From assembly GCA_029204045.2 (NCBI GenBank), contig CM055073.1, positions 27,748,294 through 27,812,293 on the forward strand: DNA of 64,000 bases, written 5' to 3'. The translations under genes were made by a program, and so were the position numbers. The DNA comes from Tillandsia leiboldiana (taxonomy: Eukaryota > Streptophyta > Magnoliopsida > Poales > Bromeliaceae). Each line of letters begins with the position of its first letter. Within the stretch, counting starts at the first letter, position 1. Below, piece by piece: positions 11,426-22,758 of the stretch. Under the pieces are notes generated by a model. The model searched no databases, was not told the origin of the DNA, and was given only the letters and a program-made list of their open reading frames with translations.

Positions 11426-11615
11426 CCACGTGGCGGCTCCCGATTGGTTGGCCGGCTTCTAGAAGTCCACGGGGACTGTGACACGTGGCACACCCGGATT
11501 GGCTGACAGGATCCGGAAGACCCGGCGCGGGGACCGGGCCCGTGCTCCACGTGGACACGTGGCGTCTTCTGAGTGGCATTGCACAAGGCTGTTTCCTGTT
11601 TTGTCGACACGTGGC
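11426..11615 (+). promoter_or_regulatory. Cluster of five ACGTGG (G-box/ABRE-like) motifs
   Basis: The motifs are CCACGTGGC at 11426, ACACGTGGC at 11481, CCACGTGG at 11547, ACACGTGGC at 11555 and ACACGTGGC at 11607, all 70-260 bp upstream of the TATA box. Five are also present in copy C; the 3' LTR of copy A keeps four, having lost one base at the third. In plants ACGTGGC is bound by bZIP and bHLH factors, so ABA or stress responsiveness of this LTR is an inference. Confidence 0.6.
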
Positions 11616-11682
11616 GCGTCCTGGATGGTCCATCTCGGTGTTTGCTGTTCTGCCCGGGATCTGGTGAGGGTCCTTGGCCCAT

Positions 11683-11690
11683 TATAAATA
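11683..11690 (+). promoter_or_regulatory. TATA box of the copy A 5' LTR
   Basis: TATAAATA followed by GAGCCTCCCACC, a good plant TATA context. It is identically placed in the 3' LTR (19883-19890) and copy C (60185-60192). Transcription would start about 30 bp downstream and define the U3/R border. Confidence 0.75.
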
Positions 11691-12449
11691 GAGCCTCCCA
11701 CCCCCACCATTTCTCACCTCGGGCTCCGTGCCGTAGAGAGAGAACCAGAGAAAGTGCCCTATACAAAAATTCTTCCTCTCTCTCTCCTCTCTCTCTCCTC
11801 AGAATTTTAGAATTTTTGAAGGTACCGATAGTGAGTTATCTGCGACGCGGCGCACTGCGACTGTTTTCTTTTTCGGCCCATTTCCCGTCGCAGTTCCGTC
11901 GAAAATTCCCTGTGGGCTAACGAGGAGGAATTTTTGGACGATTTTCGCGACAGCGCATTCCTAAGAGGTAAGGCTTCGACTTCCGTGTTGATCACTTTGC
12001 TCCATTTCGTACTTTTGACACGTTTCCCGAGGTCTCTTTGACCCCCCTTTTTGCTGTGGAAATTTCTGGACAGCGTCAACTTCTCCGATTTTTATCTTGG
12101 CGTAGGAGCATCAGATCGAGACGTTTAAAGAGTCAATTTTGATCTACTCTTCACGAGGAACGCAACCGTAATTTTTCTGGATTTTTCTGAGCACTGTACA
12201 GAGGTGAAAAACTCCTCTCTTTTCGTGCTATTTGAAAAACAGCAAAAGCTGTATTTTTATGAATAATATAGTTACACCCTGTGCAATGTGTGTTGCTGTA
12301 GGGCACCATTTTCGGCAGACAGCAGTTCTAGGGGACTGTGGACAGCCAGGAGACTTTCTGGGTGTGATTTGAGCTGTTCGAGGTGGGCGGTTGTTGCTTA
12401 CCTCATTTTTGACAAGCTCACTGGGATTACTGGAACTCCCCTAAAATTT

Positions 12450-12615
12450 AATTGATGAGAACAATTGGGACAAACTAATATGACAATTGATGAGAACAAT
12501 TGGGACAAACTAATATGACAATTGATGAGAACAATTGGGATAAACTAAATTGATGAGTACTATTGGGACTACTAACAGGACTACTAACAGGACTACTAAC
12601 AGGACAATTGATGAG
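12450..12615 (+). repeat. Variable tandem repeats in the LTR
   Basis: A 35-bp unit beginning 'aattgatgagaacaattggg' is present three times, followed by a 12-bp unit 'ggactactaaca' present three times. In the 3' LTR (20650-20800) the counts are three and two, and in copy C (60955-61085) two and three. These length changes separate otherwise near-identical LTRs. Confidence 0.85.
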
Positions 12616-14027
12616 AACCGCTGGGACGAACTCTCCTAAAAATTAATATAACCCCACAGATGATATGATGACTTATATTGGGACACTGTGATTGAGACAA
12701 AGGCTATAATCTCGCATGCAAATGACTTTTATTCAGTAAATCAATCTTTTTAAATCTTTGACACTATTTTACAACTTTTAAAATAAAGACAGTTGCATGC
12801 ATGCCCGGACATCAGGTAGGGCCACTATTTATTGCTACACTATCATATTAAGACTTGACATGTTTTATTGCTCTCTTTTGCTTTCAGTTGCTTGTCGCTC
12901 GAGTATGAGCAGGGGTTTGGGATAGTATAGCCAAGGTTATGTTAGATTATAAACTTGTGGGGTGTTGCGGTGACCGCGGACTGTAGGCGGTCGGCCGGAT
13001 GTTTATCCTTGCATCAGAATGGGGTTGAGTCTGGTCTATTTTTGGCATCAGCAGGGGATCGGGCTTTTCTCTAGTGGATGATTTTTTCCACTTATTGAAT
13101 ACTATGGCATCAGATCAGGGTTTCTTAGTGGATGGCTTTTCCCACTTTGATCATAGTCATGATCCAGTCCTGCTGTTTACGACACTTATGATACTTATTA
13201 CTGAGGTACTTTTACTCGTGTGGGTCGCTCCCCTCGAGTGCCACTCCGGAGTGTGTTACAGGCAGGCTTGAGTCCTTGAGACTCTCATTCCCTATCGGTG
13301 TTATGCATTGGCCAGCATACCCGATTTAGCAGGCAAGGCGCAGCAGGCAGTACCAGTTTTACTGGTGGCATAAGATTGGGTTTATTCAGGCAGGCATGTT
13401 AGATACTGATGCATACATACAGTCATTCCTTTTGGCACTGCATTTAGAGGCATGCTAGTGGTGGTTTCCCCTTTATTCAGCAGTTCTGCTTACAGCTTTA
13501 CCACTTTTTCCTTTCTGGCCTCTAGTAATCCTAGTGGGTGCATCAGAGTTGAGGTTTTGCCCACTAGGGGAGGCTACTGGTTTATCTGGTAGTTCTCACC
13601 CCCATTATTCTTTTCTGTTTCTTTCTTCTTCTTTATTTTGCAGAGTCGTCTGCGGGAGCTGCTAGGCTATCAGCGGCTGATAAAGGTAAGGGGATCGCTG
13701 AGTAGATAGATCTCCTGGGAGACTGAGAGCTGTAGATAGACGTTGTACCCCTCACTCAGACTGTGATATTCTCCTTTTATTTTGAGTCTGGCTTTCGCCG
13801 GCTGGTTGTATTATTTTGGTGAGCTGGGAGATTATTGTACATATTACAGTTTATTTTTAGTTCCAGTATGAGATACTATGTGGTTCTTCTACCTCAGCTC
13901 TGCATTATGCTCTTTTATTGTTCATATTATATCGGAGCAGGTTACCAGCGCTTCGTATACTCGGGAAATCCCGTGTGCACGGCGGATCTGTTGGCGAGCC
14001 CGGGTTCCGGGGCGTGACAGATTAAGT

Positions 14028-14039
14028 TGGTATCAGAGC
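14028..14039 (+). promoter_or_regulatory. Primer binding site, initiator tRNA-Met
   Basis: TGGTATCAGAGC begins 8 bases after the LTR end. This is complementary to the 3' end of plant initiator tRNA-Met, the usual primer for gypsy elements. The same site follows the LTR in copy C and element B. Confidence 0.9.
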
Positions 14040-14308
14040 TTAGGGATAGGTCAGTTGGGACTTAGGAAACCCTAGGCTTTTGGTAGACCCTAGGATAATA
14101 GGGTACGAGAGACGTGATATTTGCGAAAGTCGTTGATTTATTGTTTGACTCCTCCAGTGAGAGAAGAGAGATCGACATGCCTAATTTCTGGTGAACCGTT
14201 ATGTTGGCTGCAGACAACATAAAGTCACAGAAATATGGGGATGTCTTTGACTTTCGCTAGATTGGGTCGTGTGGGGATATGATACTGAGTGTGGTTTCTT
14301 GTGATAGG

Positions 14309-15049
14309 ATGCCTCCGCGACGTAGAATGTTGACGCGTTCTCAGCCTGAATCCCCTGAGCCCGAGCCGGAGGAGTCCGAGCAGGGCCAGCAGAGTGAGGT
14401 GCAGGAGCTTCAGGCTCAGATGGCCCAGATGGCAGAGGCCGTGCAGCGTCAGGAGGAGGCTATGGGTCGGCTGACGCAGATGTTAGAACAGAGGGCGCAG
14501 CCTGTTGTTGCACCCCCTGAGAGTTCTCCCGTACCACCCTCCCCTGCTGTGGCTTCCCCAGTTGGACCGGTGACCGCGGCATCCCCTGTTGCTCAGGGAG
14601 CAATCCGGCCATTGACTCCTGCGGAGGAGCAGGAGATTGCTGACAAACTTACTCAGTTCTGTAAGCTGGGACCGCCCAGGTTTTCAGGGCGGAATACCCA
14701 GCCGTGGGAGATCGGGACTTGGCTTTCGTCAATGGAGAAGTTATTCCGGGACTTCTTCATTGACCAGAAGTACAGGGTACATATGGCTGTACACTGCTTA
14801 GACGGGGACGCTGATGCATGGTGGCGTCGGGTAGAGCCTCTGGAGTTCCAGATCACTCGACAGCTACCCTGGTCAGAGTTCAAGAAGATGATTCTGGATA
14901 CGTACTTTTCCACGAGTATGAAGAAAAAGCTGGAAGATGATTTGAAGAATCTTCAGCAAGGCGACCGGACAGCATTGGACTACTTTCAGGAGTTCACGCG
15001 GTTACTCACTGCGTACCTTACGTCGCCAGGGACGGACCGCACCAGGTAG
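14309..15049 (+). pseudogene. gag: gag, 5' part, frameshifted (copy A)
   Basis: Gag builds the virus-like particle that packages element RNA in the cytoplasm. The start chosen is the ATG at 14309, giving MPPRRRMLTRSQPESPEPEP; an in-frame ATG lies 30 bases upstream, but MPPRRR is the typical beginning in this lineage and aligns with the ATG of copy C at 62772. Visible parts are an acidic/proline-rich N-terminus, a glutamine-rich probable coiled coil (about residues 31-62), a proline-rich linker, and a retrotransposon-gag domain from about residue 133 (WEIGTWLSSMEKLF, with DADAWWRR and FKKMILDTYF). Copy C has one extra A where copy A reads 'ggttactcactgcg' near 15008. This 1-base loss shifts the frame and leads to the stop at 15047-15049. 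The protein continues in another frame from about 15010. Confidence 0.88.
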
Positions 15050-16002
15050 AGCTCTTTGAGTCGGGCCTGCGCCCAGAGATCTATACTCTGGTGCATGCCC
15101 AGAGACTACAAACCTTGGAGGAGGCAGCAGAGCATGCCCAGTGGGTTGAGAGGGGAGACCACGTCGTCGCCAGACGTGGGGGCCTGGTCGCTCAAGGCGC
15201 AGACAGAAAGCGACCAGCGCAGGACGACGGGAGACAGGCCAGTTCCTGGAGGCCGCCCCGACCGCCACCGCCTCAGTTTTCCGGCCAAGGACGGTCGGAG
15301 CGGCGAGGGCCTGGTGGACCCCAGAGGCCCCAGCAGCGGCAGCAGCAGCAACAGAGATCCCAGCCGTCGCAGCGTGGGTCGCAGCGACAGCCTCAGCGAC
15401 AACAGCAGTCACGACAACCACAGGCCCCCGGCAATTGTATTTTCTGTGGAGGTCAGCATTTTTCTACCACCTGCGACCAGCGGTGGGGTCGCTGCTATAG
15501 ATGTGGACAGTCTGGCCACGTCCGAGCTACTTGCCCTTATGCGCCATCGACGGCCCCTTCTTCAGCATCGGCTCCATCTTCATCACAGCAACGGTCGACG
15601 GCTCAGCGGCCACATGCTCCAGCTAGCAGGCCATCTTCTTCCTATCCCGCGGAGTATCGCCCTCCAGCCCAGAGTGGGCGAGTGTATGCTGCGCAGGTAG
15701 AGGACTCTTCGGCAGCAGATCACGTGGTGGCAGGTATCACCTTACTTTCTGGCATTAGGACTCGTACATTATTTGATACTGGAGCATCGTATTCTTTTAT
15801 CAGTAGATCATTTGCATCATTACATGGGTTAAAGGTAGGACTTCTACCACGTGCACGAGAGGTTCAGATTCCCGATCACACCTTGCACGTAGAGGAGTGT
15901 TGTTGGTCCTGCCCGATGCAAATCGAGTCCTGGATTATGCCAGCAGACCTGTTGGTCCTGAGACAATTGAAGGACTTCGATGTGGTCCTCGGGATGGACT
16001 AG
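15010..16002 (+). pseudogene. gag C-terminus, zinc knuckles and protease, ended by a nonsense codon
   Basis: This is the downstream frame of the broken gag-pol; its first ATG is at 15091, but the homologous frame runs from about 15010. It holds the end of the Gag domain, a Gln/Arg-rich linker, and two CCHC zinc knuckles: a CIFCGG...HFSTTC type and CYRCGQSGHVRATC, the latter at residues 135-148 counted from 15091. A retroviral-type aspartic protease follows, with the active-site triad DTGAS at residue 229. The frame stops at TAG 16000-16002 right after VVLGMD, where this family normally continues with a tryptophan codon (TGG to TAG is one change). The pol frame downstream is in the same phase, so a single substitution split the polyprotein. 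Confidence 0.88.
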
Positions 16003-16071
16003 CTGGCTCGGTATTTTGCGACCATTGATTGTACCGCGAGGACCGTCACTTTTAGAGAGCCAGACCAGGAA

Positions 16072-19000
16072 ATGTTGGTATACCGGGGACGTCAGAGTGC
16101 TTTCTTTGCCTCTATGGTTTCGACTTCCCGAGCGAGGCAGATGATCCATCGAGGATGTGTAGCCTTTTTGGCTAGTGTTGTTGAAGGGCCTACGGCGGCG
16201 CCGGGACTCGGGGATATCCCTATTGCCCGTGAGTTCCCGGATGTTTTTCCACCTGAGCTGACAAGCATGCCGCTAGATAGGGAGATTGAGTTTGTGATTG
16301 ACGTAGTTCCGGGAACTGCGCCAATCTCAAAGGCTCCTTACCGGATGGCACCGGCTGAGCTGCGAGAGCTTAAGGCGCAACTCCAGGATTTGATGGACAA
16401 GGGCTTTATTAGGCCGAGTGTGTCGCCTTGGGGAGCGCCGGTGCTATTCGTGAAAAAGAAGGATGGGTCACTTCGATTGTGTGTGGACTATAGGGAATTA
16501 AATAAAGTGACCATCAAGAACAAGTACCCTTTGCCGCGCATCGATGATCTTTTTGATCAGCTGCAAGGGTCTTGTGTCTTCTCTAAAATAGATTTGCAGT
16601 CCGGTTACCACCAGTTAAAGGTGAAGGCCGAGGATATTCCGAAGACGGCATTCAGATCACGGTACGGGCATTATGAATTCACAGTTATGCCTTTTGGGCT
16701 AACTAATGCCCCTGCCGCGTTCATGGATTTAATGAACCGGATCTTCCGACCGTACTTAGATCGATTCGTGGTAGTGTTCATTGATGATATCTTGGTCTAC
16801 TCCCGAAGTGATGCGGAGCATGAGGAGCACTTGAGGATTGTGCTGCAACTTCTACGAGAGAAGAAGTTGTTTGCCAAGCTGGCAAAGTGCGAATTTTGGC
16901 TTCGGGAGGTAGTCTTCTTGGGCCATGTAATTTTCGCTGCAGGTGTGGCGGTGGACCCAGCGAAGATTGAGGCAGTCCGTGATTGGCCCCGACCGACGAC
17001 GGTTTCTGAGGTACGTAGCTTTATGGGTTTAGCTGGGTATTACCGTCGGTTTGTGGAAGGCTTTGCGAAGCTCTCCACACCCCTCACTCGCTTGACGCGT
17101 AAGGGAGTGAAGTTTATCTGGAGTGAGGACTGTCAAAGGAGCTTTGAGGAGCTGAAGAATAGGCTGATGACCGCTCCTATCCTTTCCCTTCCTGTTATGG
17201 GAAAGGGATATGTGATCTACAGCGACGCATCACACAGTGGACTCGGTTGTGTGTTGATGCAGGAAGGGAGGGTAATTGCATATGCATCTAGACAACTCAA
17301 AGAATATGAGAAAAATTACCCTACCCATGACTTGGAGCTTGCAGCTGTAGTGTTTGCGCTAAAGCTCTGGCGCCATTATCTGTATGGGGAACATTGTGAA
17401 ATCTACACCGACCACAAGAGCCTAAAGTACCTGTTCACGCAAAAGGAGCTGAATTTGAGGCAACGTAGGTGGTTAGAGCTATTAAAGGATTATGATGTAG
17501 ATATTCTCTACCACCCAGGCAAGGCTAATGTGGTCGCTGACGCCTTGAGTAGGAGGGCGGTGCAAAGTTTGTCTATGTTAATCACAGACCAGGCACCGCT
17601 ATTAGAGGAAATGAGACGGCTCAAGATAGAGGTTGTGTCCCCTGGGGTCTTTGCTAGGCTGACATCTTTAGTCTTACAGCCCACTCTGCTAGACAGGATC
17701 AGGGAGAAACAGAGTGAGGACCCCCACTTGACCAGGATTAGAGATCAAATTCCGAGTGATCAGTCAGGGGACTTTACAATAGATGCCTCGGGAGTACTAA
17801 GGTACAGAGACCGAGCATGTGTGCCAATAGATGCGGAGATCAGAGAGCAGATATTGCGAGAGGCCCATTATACACCTTATACCCTACAGCCTGGTGGGAC
17901 TAAGATGTATAAGGACCTTAAGGCACACTTCTGGTGGAAAGGCATGAAGAGGGATATTGGGAGATTTGTGGCTCAGTGTTTAACTTGTCAGCAGGTGAAA
18001 GCTGAGCATCGAGTGCCAGCTGGCAAGTTACAAAGTCTCCCAATTCCCGAGTGGAAATGGGAGCACATTACGATGGATTTCGTGGTCGGATTGCCAAGGG
18101 CACAGGGAGGAGCAGACGCTATCTGGGTAGTTGTAGATAGACTTACCAAGTCGGCGCACTTTCTGCCCATGCAGACTACGTGGCCACTTGAGCGACTAGC
18201 CCAGTTATATCTAGATGAGATAGTAAGATTACATGGAGTACCAGCCTCCATAGTATCAGATAGAGACACGAGGTTTGTTTCGCATTTCTGGAAGAGTTTG
18301 CAAACAGCCTTGGGAACTGAACTCAAGTTCAGTACAGCTTTTCATCCGCAGACTGATGGGCAGTCAGAGCGGACTATACAAATCCTGGAGGACATGTTGA
18401 GGGCTTGCGTCCTGGATTTCGGCGGAGGGTGGATTCGACATTTATCTTTGGCTGAATTCGCATACAACAATAGTTTTCAAGCGAGCATTCAGATGGCTCC
18501 GTTTGAAGCATTGTATGGACGCAAGTGTCGATCACCACTTTATTGGAGTGATGTGGGCGAGAGGCGGACCTTGGGACCAGATGTGTTGTTAGAGGCAGAG
18601 GAGAAGGTCCGAGTGATTCGGAAGCATCTTCAAACCGCCCAAAGCCGACAAAGGAGTTATGCCGATGTTCGGCGACGAGACTTAGAATTTCAGGTTGGAG
18701 ATCATGTATTCCTGAAAGTCTCGCCATCCAAAGGAATCAGGAGGTTCGGCATTCGTGGGAAACTTAGCCCCCGATATATTGGACCCTTTGAGGTATTGGG
18801 GCGTATCGGGCCAGTTGCCTACCGACTCGCACTTCCTCCAAGGCTTGCTGGTGTTCATGATGTATTTCATGTTTCTACTTTAAGAAAGTATATCTTCGAC
18901 CCATCGCACGTCATCGACTTCACACCGCTTGAAATCAGCGAGGATTTGAGGTATGAAGAGCGCCCACTGCGAGTTCTGGATCGAGAGGTGAGAGAATTAC

Positions 19001-19164
19001 GCAGTCGGGTCATTCCCTATGTGAAGATCCAATGGGGCAATCATGACGAGCGCGAGGCTACATGGGAGCTCGAGTCGGAGATGAGGGATGCTCACCCCTA
19101 CTTATTCGAGACATCGACTGAGGATTATTGTTTAGTCTCGTTTCGAGGACGAAACTCTTTTTAG
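16072..19164 (+). pseudogene. pol: pol: reverse transcriptase, RNase H, integrase, chromodomain-like tail
   Basis: A 1030-codon open frame, counted from the first ATG after the TAG at 16000; the true polyprotein has no separate start here. Reverse transcriptase occupies about residues 60-310, with FIDD at 236-239 as the catalytic YxDD-type motif. RNase H follows with D385, E422, D447 and D490. The integrase zinc-binding region has H599, C636 and C639, but a Gln at 606 where the second His of HHCC is expected. The integrase core has D669, D730 and E766, so the last pair shows D35E spacing. A chromodomain-like segment lies at about 964-1013 (RVLDREVREL... and EATWELES), the mark of chromoviruses. 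The order RT-RH-IN identifies Ty3/gypsy. The stop is 10 bases before the 3' LTR. The frame itself is undamaged but cannot be reached from gag without passing the upstream lesions. Confidence 0.93.
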
Positions 19165-19174
19165 TGGGGGAGGA
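19163..19174 (+). promoter_or_regulatory. Polypurine tract of copy A
   Basis: AGTGGGGGAGGA directly abuts the 3' LTR start (TGTAGTGATCC at 19175). This is the expected position and composition for the plus-strand DNA primer. Confidence 0.8.
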
Positions 19175-22100
19175 TGTAGTGATCCGGACTCCCGCAGGAA
19201 CTGTGCAACATTAAACAGTGACTGTAGAAAGCTTATTCGGTGAAGCAGAGCTTGTAGAATCGAAATTGGACATTTAATATAGACTCTGCGCGAAAATCGG
19301 AGCAAATGGAATTTTCCGGGAGCTTTCGGCAAAATTTCGGATGAGAATTTGGCGAAATGGACGTCGTATTTGGACTCAGCGCGCGAAAACGATCGAAACG
19401 GTATATTTACTTTAATTTTTCGGCACCTCGGTACTGTTCACGCCGGAACAGTAACTCCGGCCGCCGGAATTACTGTTCCGGCGACCGGCGAGCGGCGGCG
19501 GGCGGCGGCGCACGGCGGCGCAGCGGCGGCACAACGGCAGAGGGCGGCGGCGCAGGCGCGGGCGGGGGGCTCGGGTGCGCGGTCCATGGGCCTGGCGTGC
19601 ACCGGGAGCACCGAATACCCCCCGTGCCACGTGGCGGCTCCCGATTGGTTGGCCGGCTTCTAGAAGTCCACGGGGACTGTGACACGTGGCACACCCGGAT
19701 TGGCTGACAGGATCCGGAAGACCCGGCGCGGGGACCGGGCCCGTGCTCCAGTGGACACGTGGCGTCTTCTGAGTGGCATTGCACAAGGCTGTTTCCTGTT
19801 TTGTCGACACGTGGCGCGTCCTGGATGGTCCATCTCGGTGTTTGCTGTTCTGCCCGGGATCTGGTGAGGGTCCTTGGCCCATTATAAATAGAGCCTCCCA
19901 CCCCCACCATTTCTCACCTCGGGCTCCGTGCCGTAGAGAGAGAACCAGAGAAAGTGCCCTATACAAAAATTCTTCCTCTCTCTCTCCTCTCTCTCTCCTC
20001 AGAATTTTAGAATTTTTGAAGGTACCGATAGTGAGTTATCTGCGACGCGGCGCACTGCGACGGTTTTCTTTTTCGGCCCATTTCCCGTCGCAGTTCCGTC
20101 GAAAATTCCCTGTGGGCTAAAGAGGAGGAATTTTTGGACGATTTTCACGACAGCGCGTTCCTAAGAGGTAAGGCTTCGACTTCCGTGTTGATCACTTTGC
20201 TCCATTTCGTACTTTTGACACGTTTCCCGAGGTCTCTTTGACCCCCATTTTTACTGTGGAAATTTCTGGACAGCGTCAACTTCTCCGATTTTTATCTTGG
20301 CGTAGGAGCATCAGATCGAGACGTTTAAAGAGTCGATTTTGATCTACTCTTCACGAGGAACGCAACCGTAATTTTTCTGGATTTTTCTGAGCACTGTACA
20401 GAGGTGAAAAACTCCTCTCTTTTCGTGCCATTTGAAAAACAGCAAAAGCTGTATTTTTATGAATAATATAGTTACACCCTGTGCAATGTGTGTTGCTGTA
20501 GGGCACCATTTTCGGCAGACAGCAGTTCTAGGGGACTGTGGACAGCCAGGAGACTTTCTGGGTGTGATTTGAGCTGTTCGAGGTGGGCGGTTGTTGCTTA
20601 CCTCATTTTTGACAAGCTCACTGGGATTACTGGAACTCCCCTAAAATTTAATTGATGAGAACAATTGGGACAAACTAATATGACAATTGATGAGAACAAT
20701 TGGGACAAACTAATATGACAATTGATGAGAACAATTGGGACAAACTAAATTGATGAGTACTATTGGGACTACTAACAGGACTACTAACAGGACAATTGAT
20801 GAGAACCGCTGGGACGAACTCTCCTAAAAATTAATATAACCCCACAGATGATATGATGACTTATATTGGGACACTGTGATTGAGACAAAGGCTATAATCT
20901 CGCATGCAAATGACTTTTATTCAGTAAATCAATCTTTTTAAATCTTTGACACTATTTTACAACTTTTAAAATAAAGACAGTTGCATGCATGCCCGGACAT
21001 CAGGTAGGGCCACTATTTATTGCTACACTATCATATTAAGACTTGACATGTTTTATTGCTCTCTTTTGCTTTCAGTTGCTTGTCGCTCGAGTATGAGCAG
21101 GGGTTTGGGATAGTATAGCCAAGGTTATGTTAGATTATAAACTTGTGGGGTGTTGCGGTGACCGCGGACTGTAGGCGGTCGGCCGGATGTTTATCCTTGC
21201 ATCAGAATGGGGTTGAGTCTGGTCTATTTTTGGCATCAGCAGGGGATCGGGCTTTTCTCTAGTGGATGGTTTTTCCCACTTATTGAATACTATGGCATCA
21301 GATCAGGGTTTCTTAGTGGATGGCTTTTCCCACTTTGATCATAGTCATGATCCAGTCCTGCTGTTTACGACACTTATGATACTTATTACTGAGGTACTTT
21401 TACTCGTGTGGGTCGCTCCCCTCGAGTGCCACTCCGGAGTGTGTTACAGGCAGGCTTGAGTCCTTGAGACTCTCATTCCCTATCGGTGTTATGCATTGGC
21501 CAGCATACCCGATTTGGCAGGCAAGGCGCAGCAGGCAGTACCAGTTTTACTGGTGGCATAAGATTGGGTTTATTCAGGCAGGCATGTTAGATACTGATGC
21601 ATACATACAATCATTCCTTTTGGCACTGCATTTAGAGGCATGCTAGTGGTGGTTTCCCCTTTATTCAGCAGTTCTGCTTACAGCTTTACCACTTTTTCCT
21701 TTCTGGCCTCTAGTAATCCTAGTGGGTGCATCAGAGTTGAGGTTTTGCCCACTAGGGGAGGCTACTGGTTTATCTGGTAGTTCTCACCCCCATTATTCTT
21801 TTCTGTTTCTTTCTTCTTCTTTATTTTGCAGAGTCGTCTGCGGGAGCTGCTAGGCTATCAGCGGCTGATAAAGGTAAGGGGATCGCTGAGTAGATAGATC
21901 TCCTGGGAGACTGAGAGCTGTAGATAGACGTTGTACCCCTCACTCAGACTGTGATATTCTCCTTTTATTTTGAGTCTGGCTTTCGCCGGCTGGTTGTATT
22001 ATTTTGGTGAGCTGGGAGATTATTGTACATATTACAGTTTATTTTTAGTTCCAGTATGAGATACTATGTGGTTCTTCTACCTCAGCTCTGCATTATGCTC

Positions 22101-22207
22101 TTTTATTGTTCATATTATATCGGAGCAGGTTACCAGCGCTTCGTATACTCGGGAAATCCCGTGTGCACGGCGGATCTGTTGGCGAGCCCGGGTTCCGGGG
22201 CGTGACA
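19175..22207 (+). repeat. 3' LTR of copy A (3033 bp)
   Basis: It is collinear with 10957-14019 and about 30 bp shorter, mostly through indels in the CGG-rich block near 19500-19545, one fewer 12-bp repeat unit and a base lost in one G-box. It ends GGGGCGTGACA, followed by the ACTAA target duplication. Its TATA box is at 19883-19890. Confidence 0.95.
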
Positions 22208-22212
22208 ACTAA

Positions 22213-22749
22213 CTAAGATATCTAAATATAAATAAATTTTACTATATTAGCAATGTCCAAATTGTGGTATCTAACTAGGGAATGTCAACCAAATAATTTA
22301 GGTACTTAATTCCCTCAAAATAAAATAAAATAAAATAATGTTAAAAATCCTCATTAACATGCCATATGGCTACATGCTAAGAACTCATTGTGTTATTTAT
22401 CAAAAAGTTTATTAACTTATAACCAAGTCAAATGCTTTTCTTTTAACTTACACACTTACACACATCAAATTTTGATAACTATTAATTATAGTACTCTTTA
22501 AAGTATTTAATATCAAATACAAATAATAAAACTAGACATAGATATAATTATTACTTCATAACTATTGATTGTGATACTTCTTCTTTGCATATGAATAAAA
22601 TAATAAATAAAATTTTTCATCAAAAAAAATAAAATAAAGTTTTTGATTAAATTAATATGCATGGGATCCAAAACCTAACTATTTCCGAATATCTAATCCT
22701 ATATGCCCTTTTTAAACAACAACATTTAATTACACTATGTGAGTTGAGT
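22213..22749. other. AT-rich non-coding DNA
   Basis: AT-rich sequence between copy A and the next MITE, with a short (AAAAT)n run near 22320. No frame, RNA gene or bounded element is seen. Confidence 0.6.
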
Positions 22750-22758
22750 ATCACATAT

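Larger units (their letters stand above)
10957..14019 (+). repeat. 5' LTR of copy A (3063 bp)
   Basis: It runs from TGTAGTGATCCGG to GGGGCGTGACA. The U3 part holds a GC palindrome (11223-11265), a (CGG)-rich stretch (11270-11375), a cluster of ACGTGG motifs (11426-11615) and a TATA box (11683-11690). Downstream are a CT-rich leader and a minisatellite-like block (12450-12615). Several open frames occur in the GC-rich part in several phases at once; they reflect composition and are not genes. Confidence 0.95.
10957..22207 (+). mobile_element. Ty3/gypsy chromovirus, Tekay/Del type, copy A (11251 bp)
   Basis: A full-length LTR retrotransposon. The parts in order are: 5' LTR 10957-14019, primer site 14028-14039, gag, nucleocapsid-protease, RT-RNase H-integrase ending in a chromodomain-like tail, polypurine tract 19163-19174 and 3' LTR 19175-22207. 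ACTAA at 10952-10956 and 22208-22212 is an exact 5-bp target duplication. LTRs of 3 kb plus a C-terminal chromodomain point to the Tekay/Del lineage. The protein region is damaged by a 1-base deletion near 15008 and a TAG at 16000-16002, so this copy probably cannot make a complete Gag-Pol. The LTRs differ by roughly 15 substitutions plus small indels as I count them, so insertion was recent. Confidence 0.95.

Noticed and set aside
11131..11920. Several overlapping open frames on both strands in the GC-rich LTR part (also near 19349-20120 and 59640-60422)
   Set aside because: They lie across the U3 promoter, are open in several phases at once because of CGG/GCC composition, have no domain, and change length between LTR copies.
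14028..14039. tRNA-like sequence after the LTR
   Set aside because: It is only the 12-base primer site complementary to the tRNA 3' end; no cloverleaf is present. The same applies to 30372, 54477 and 62491.
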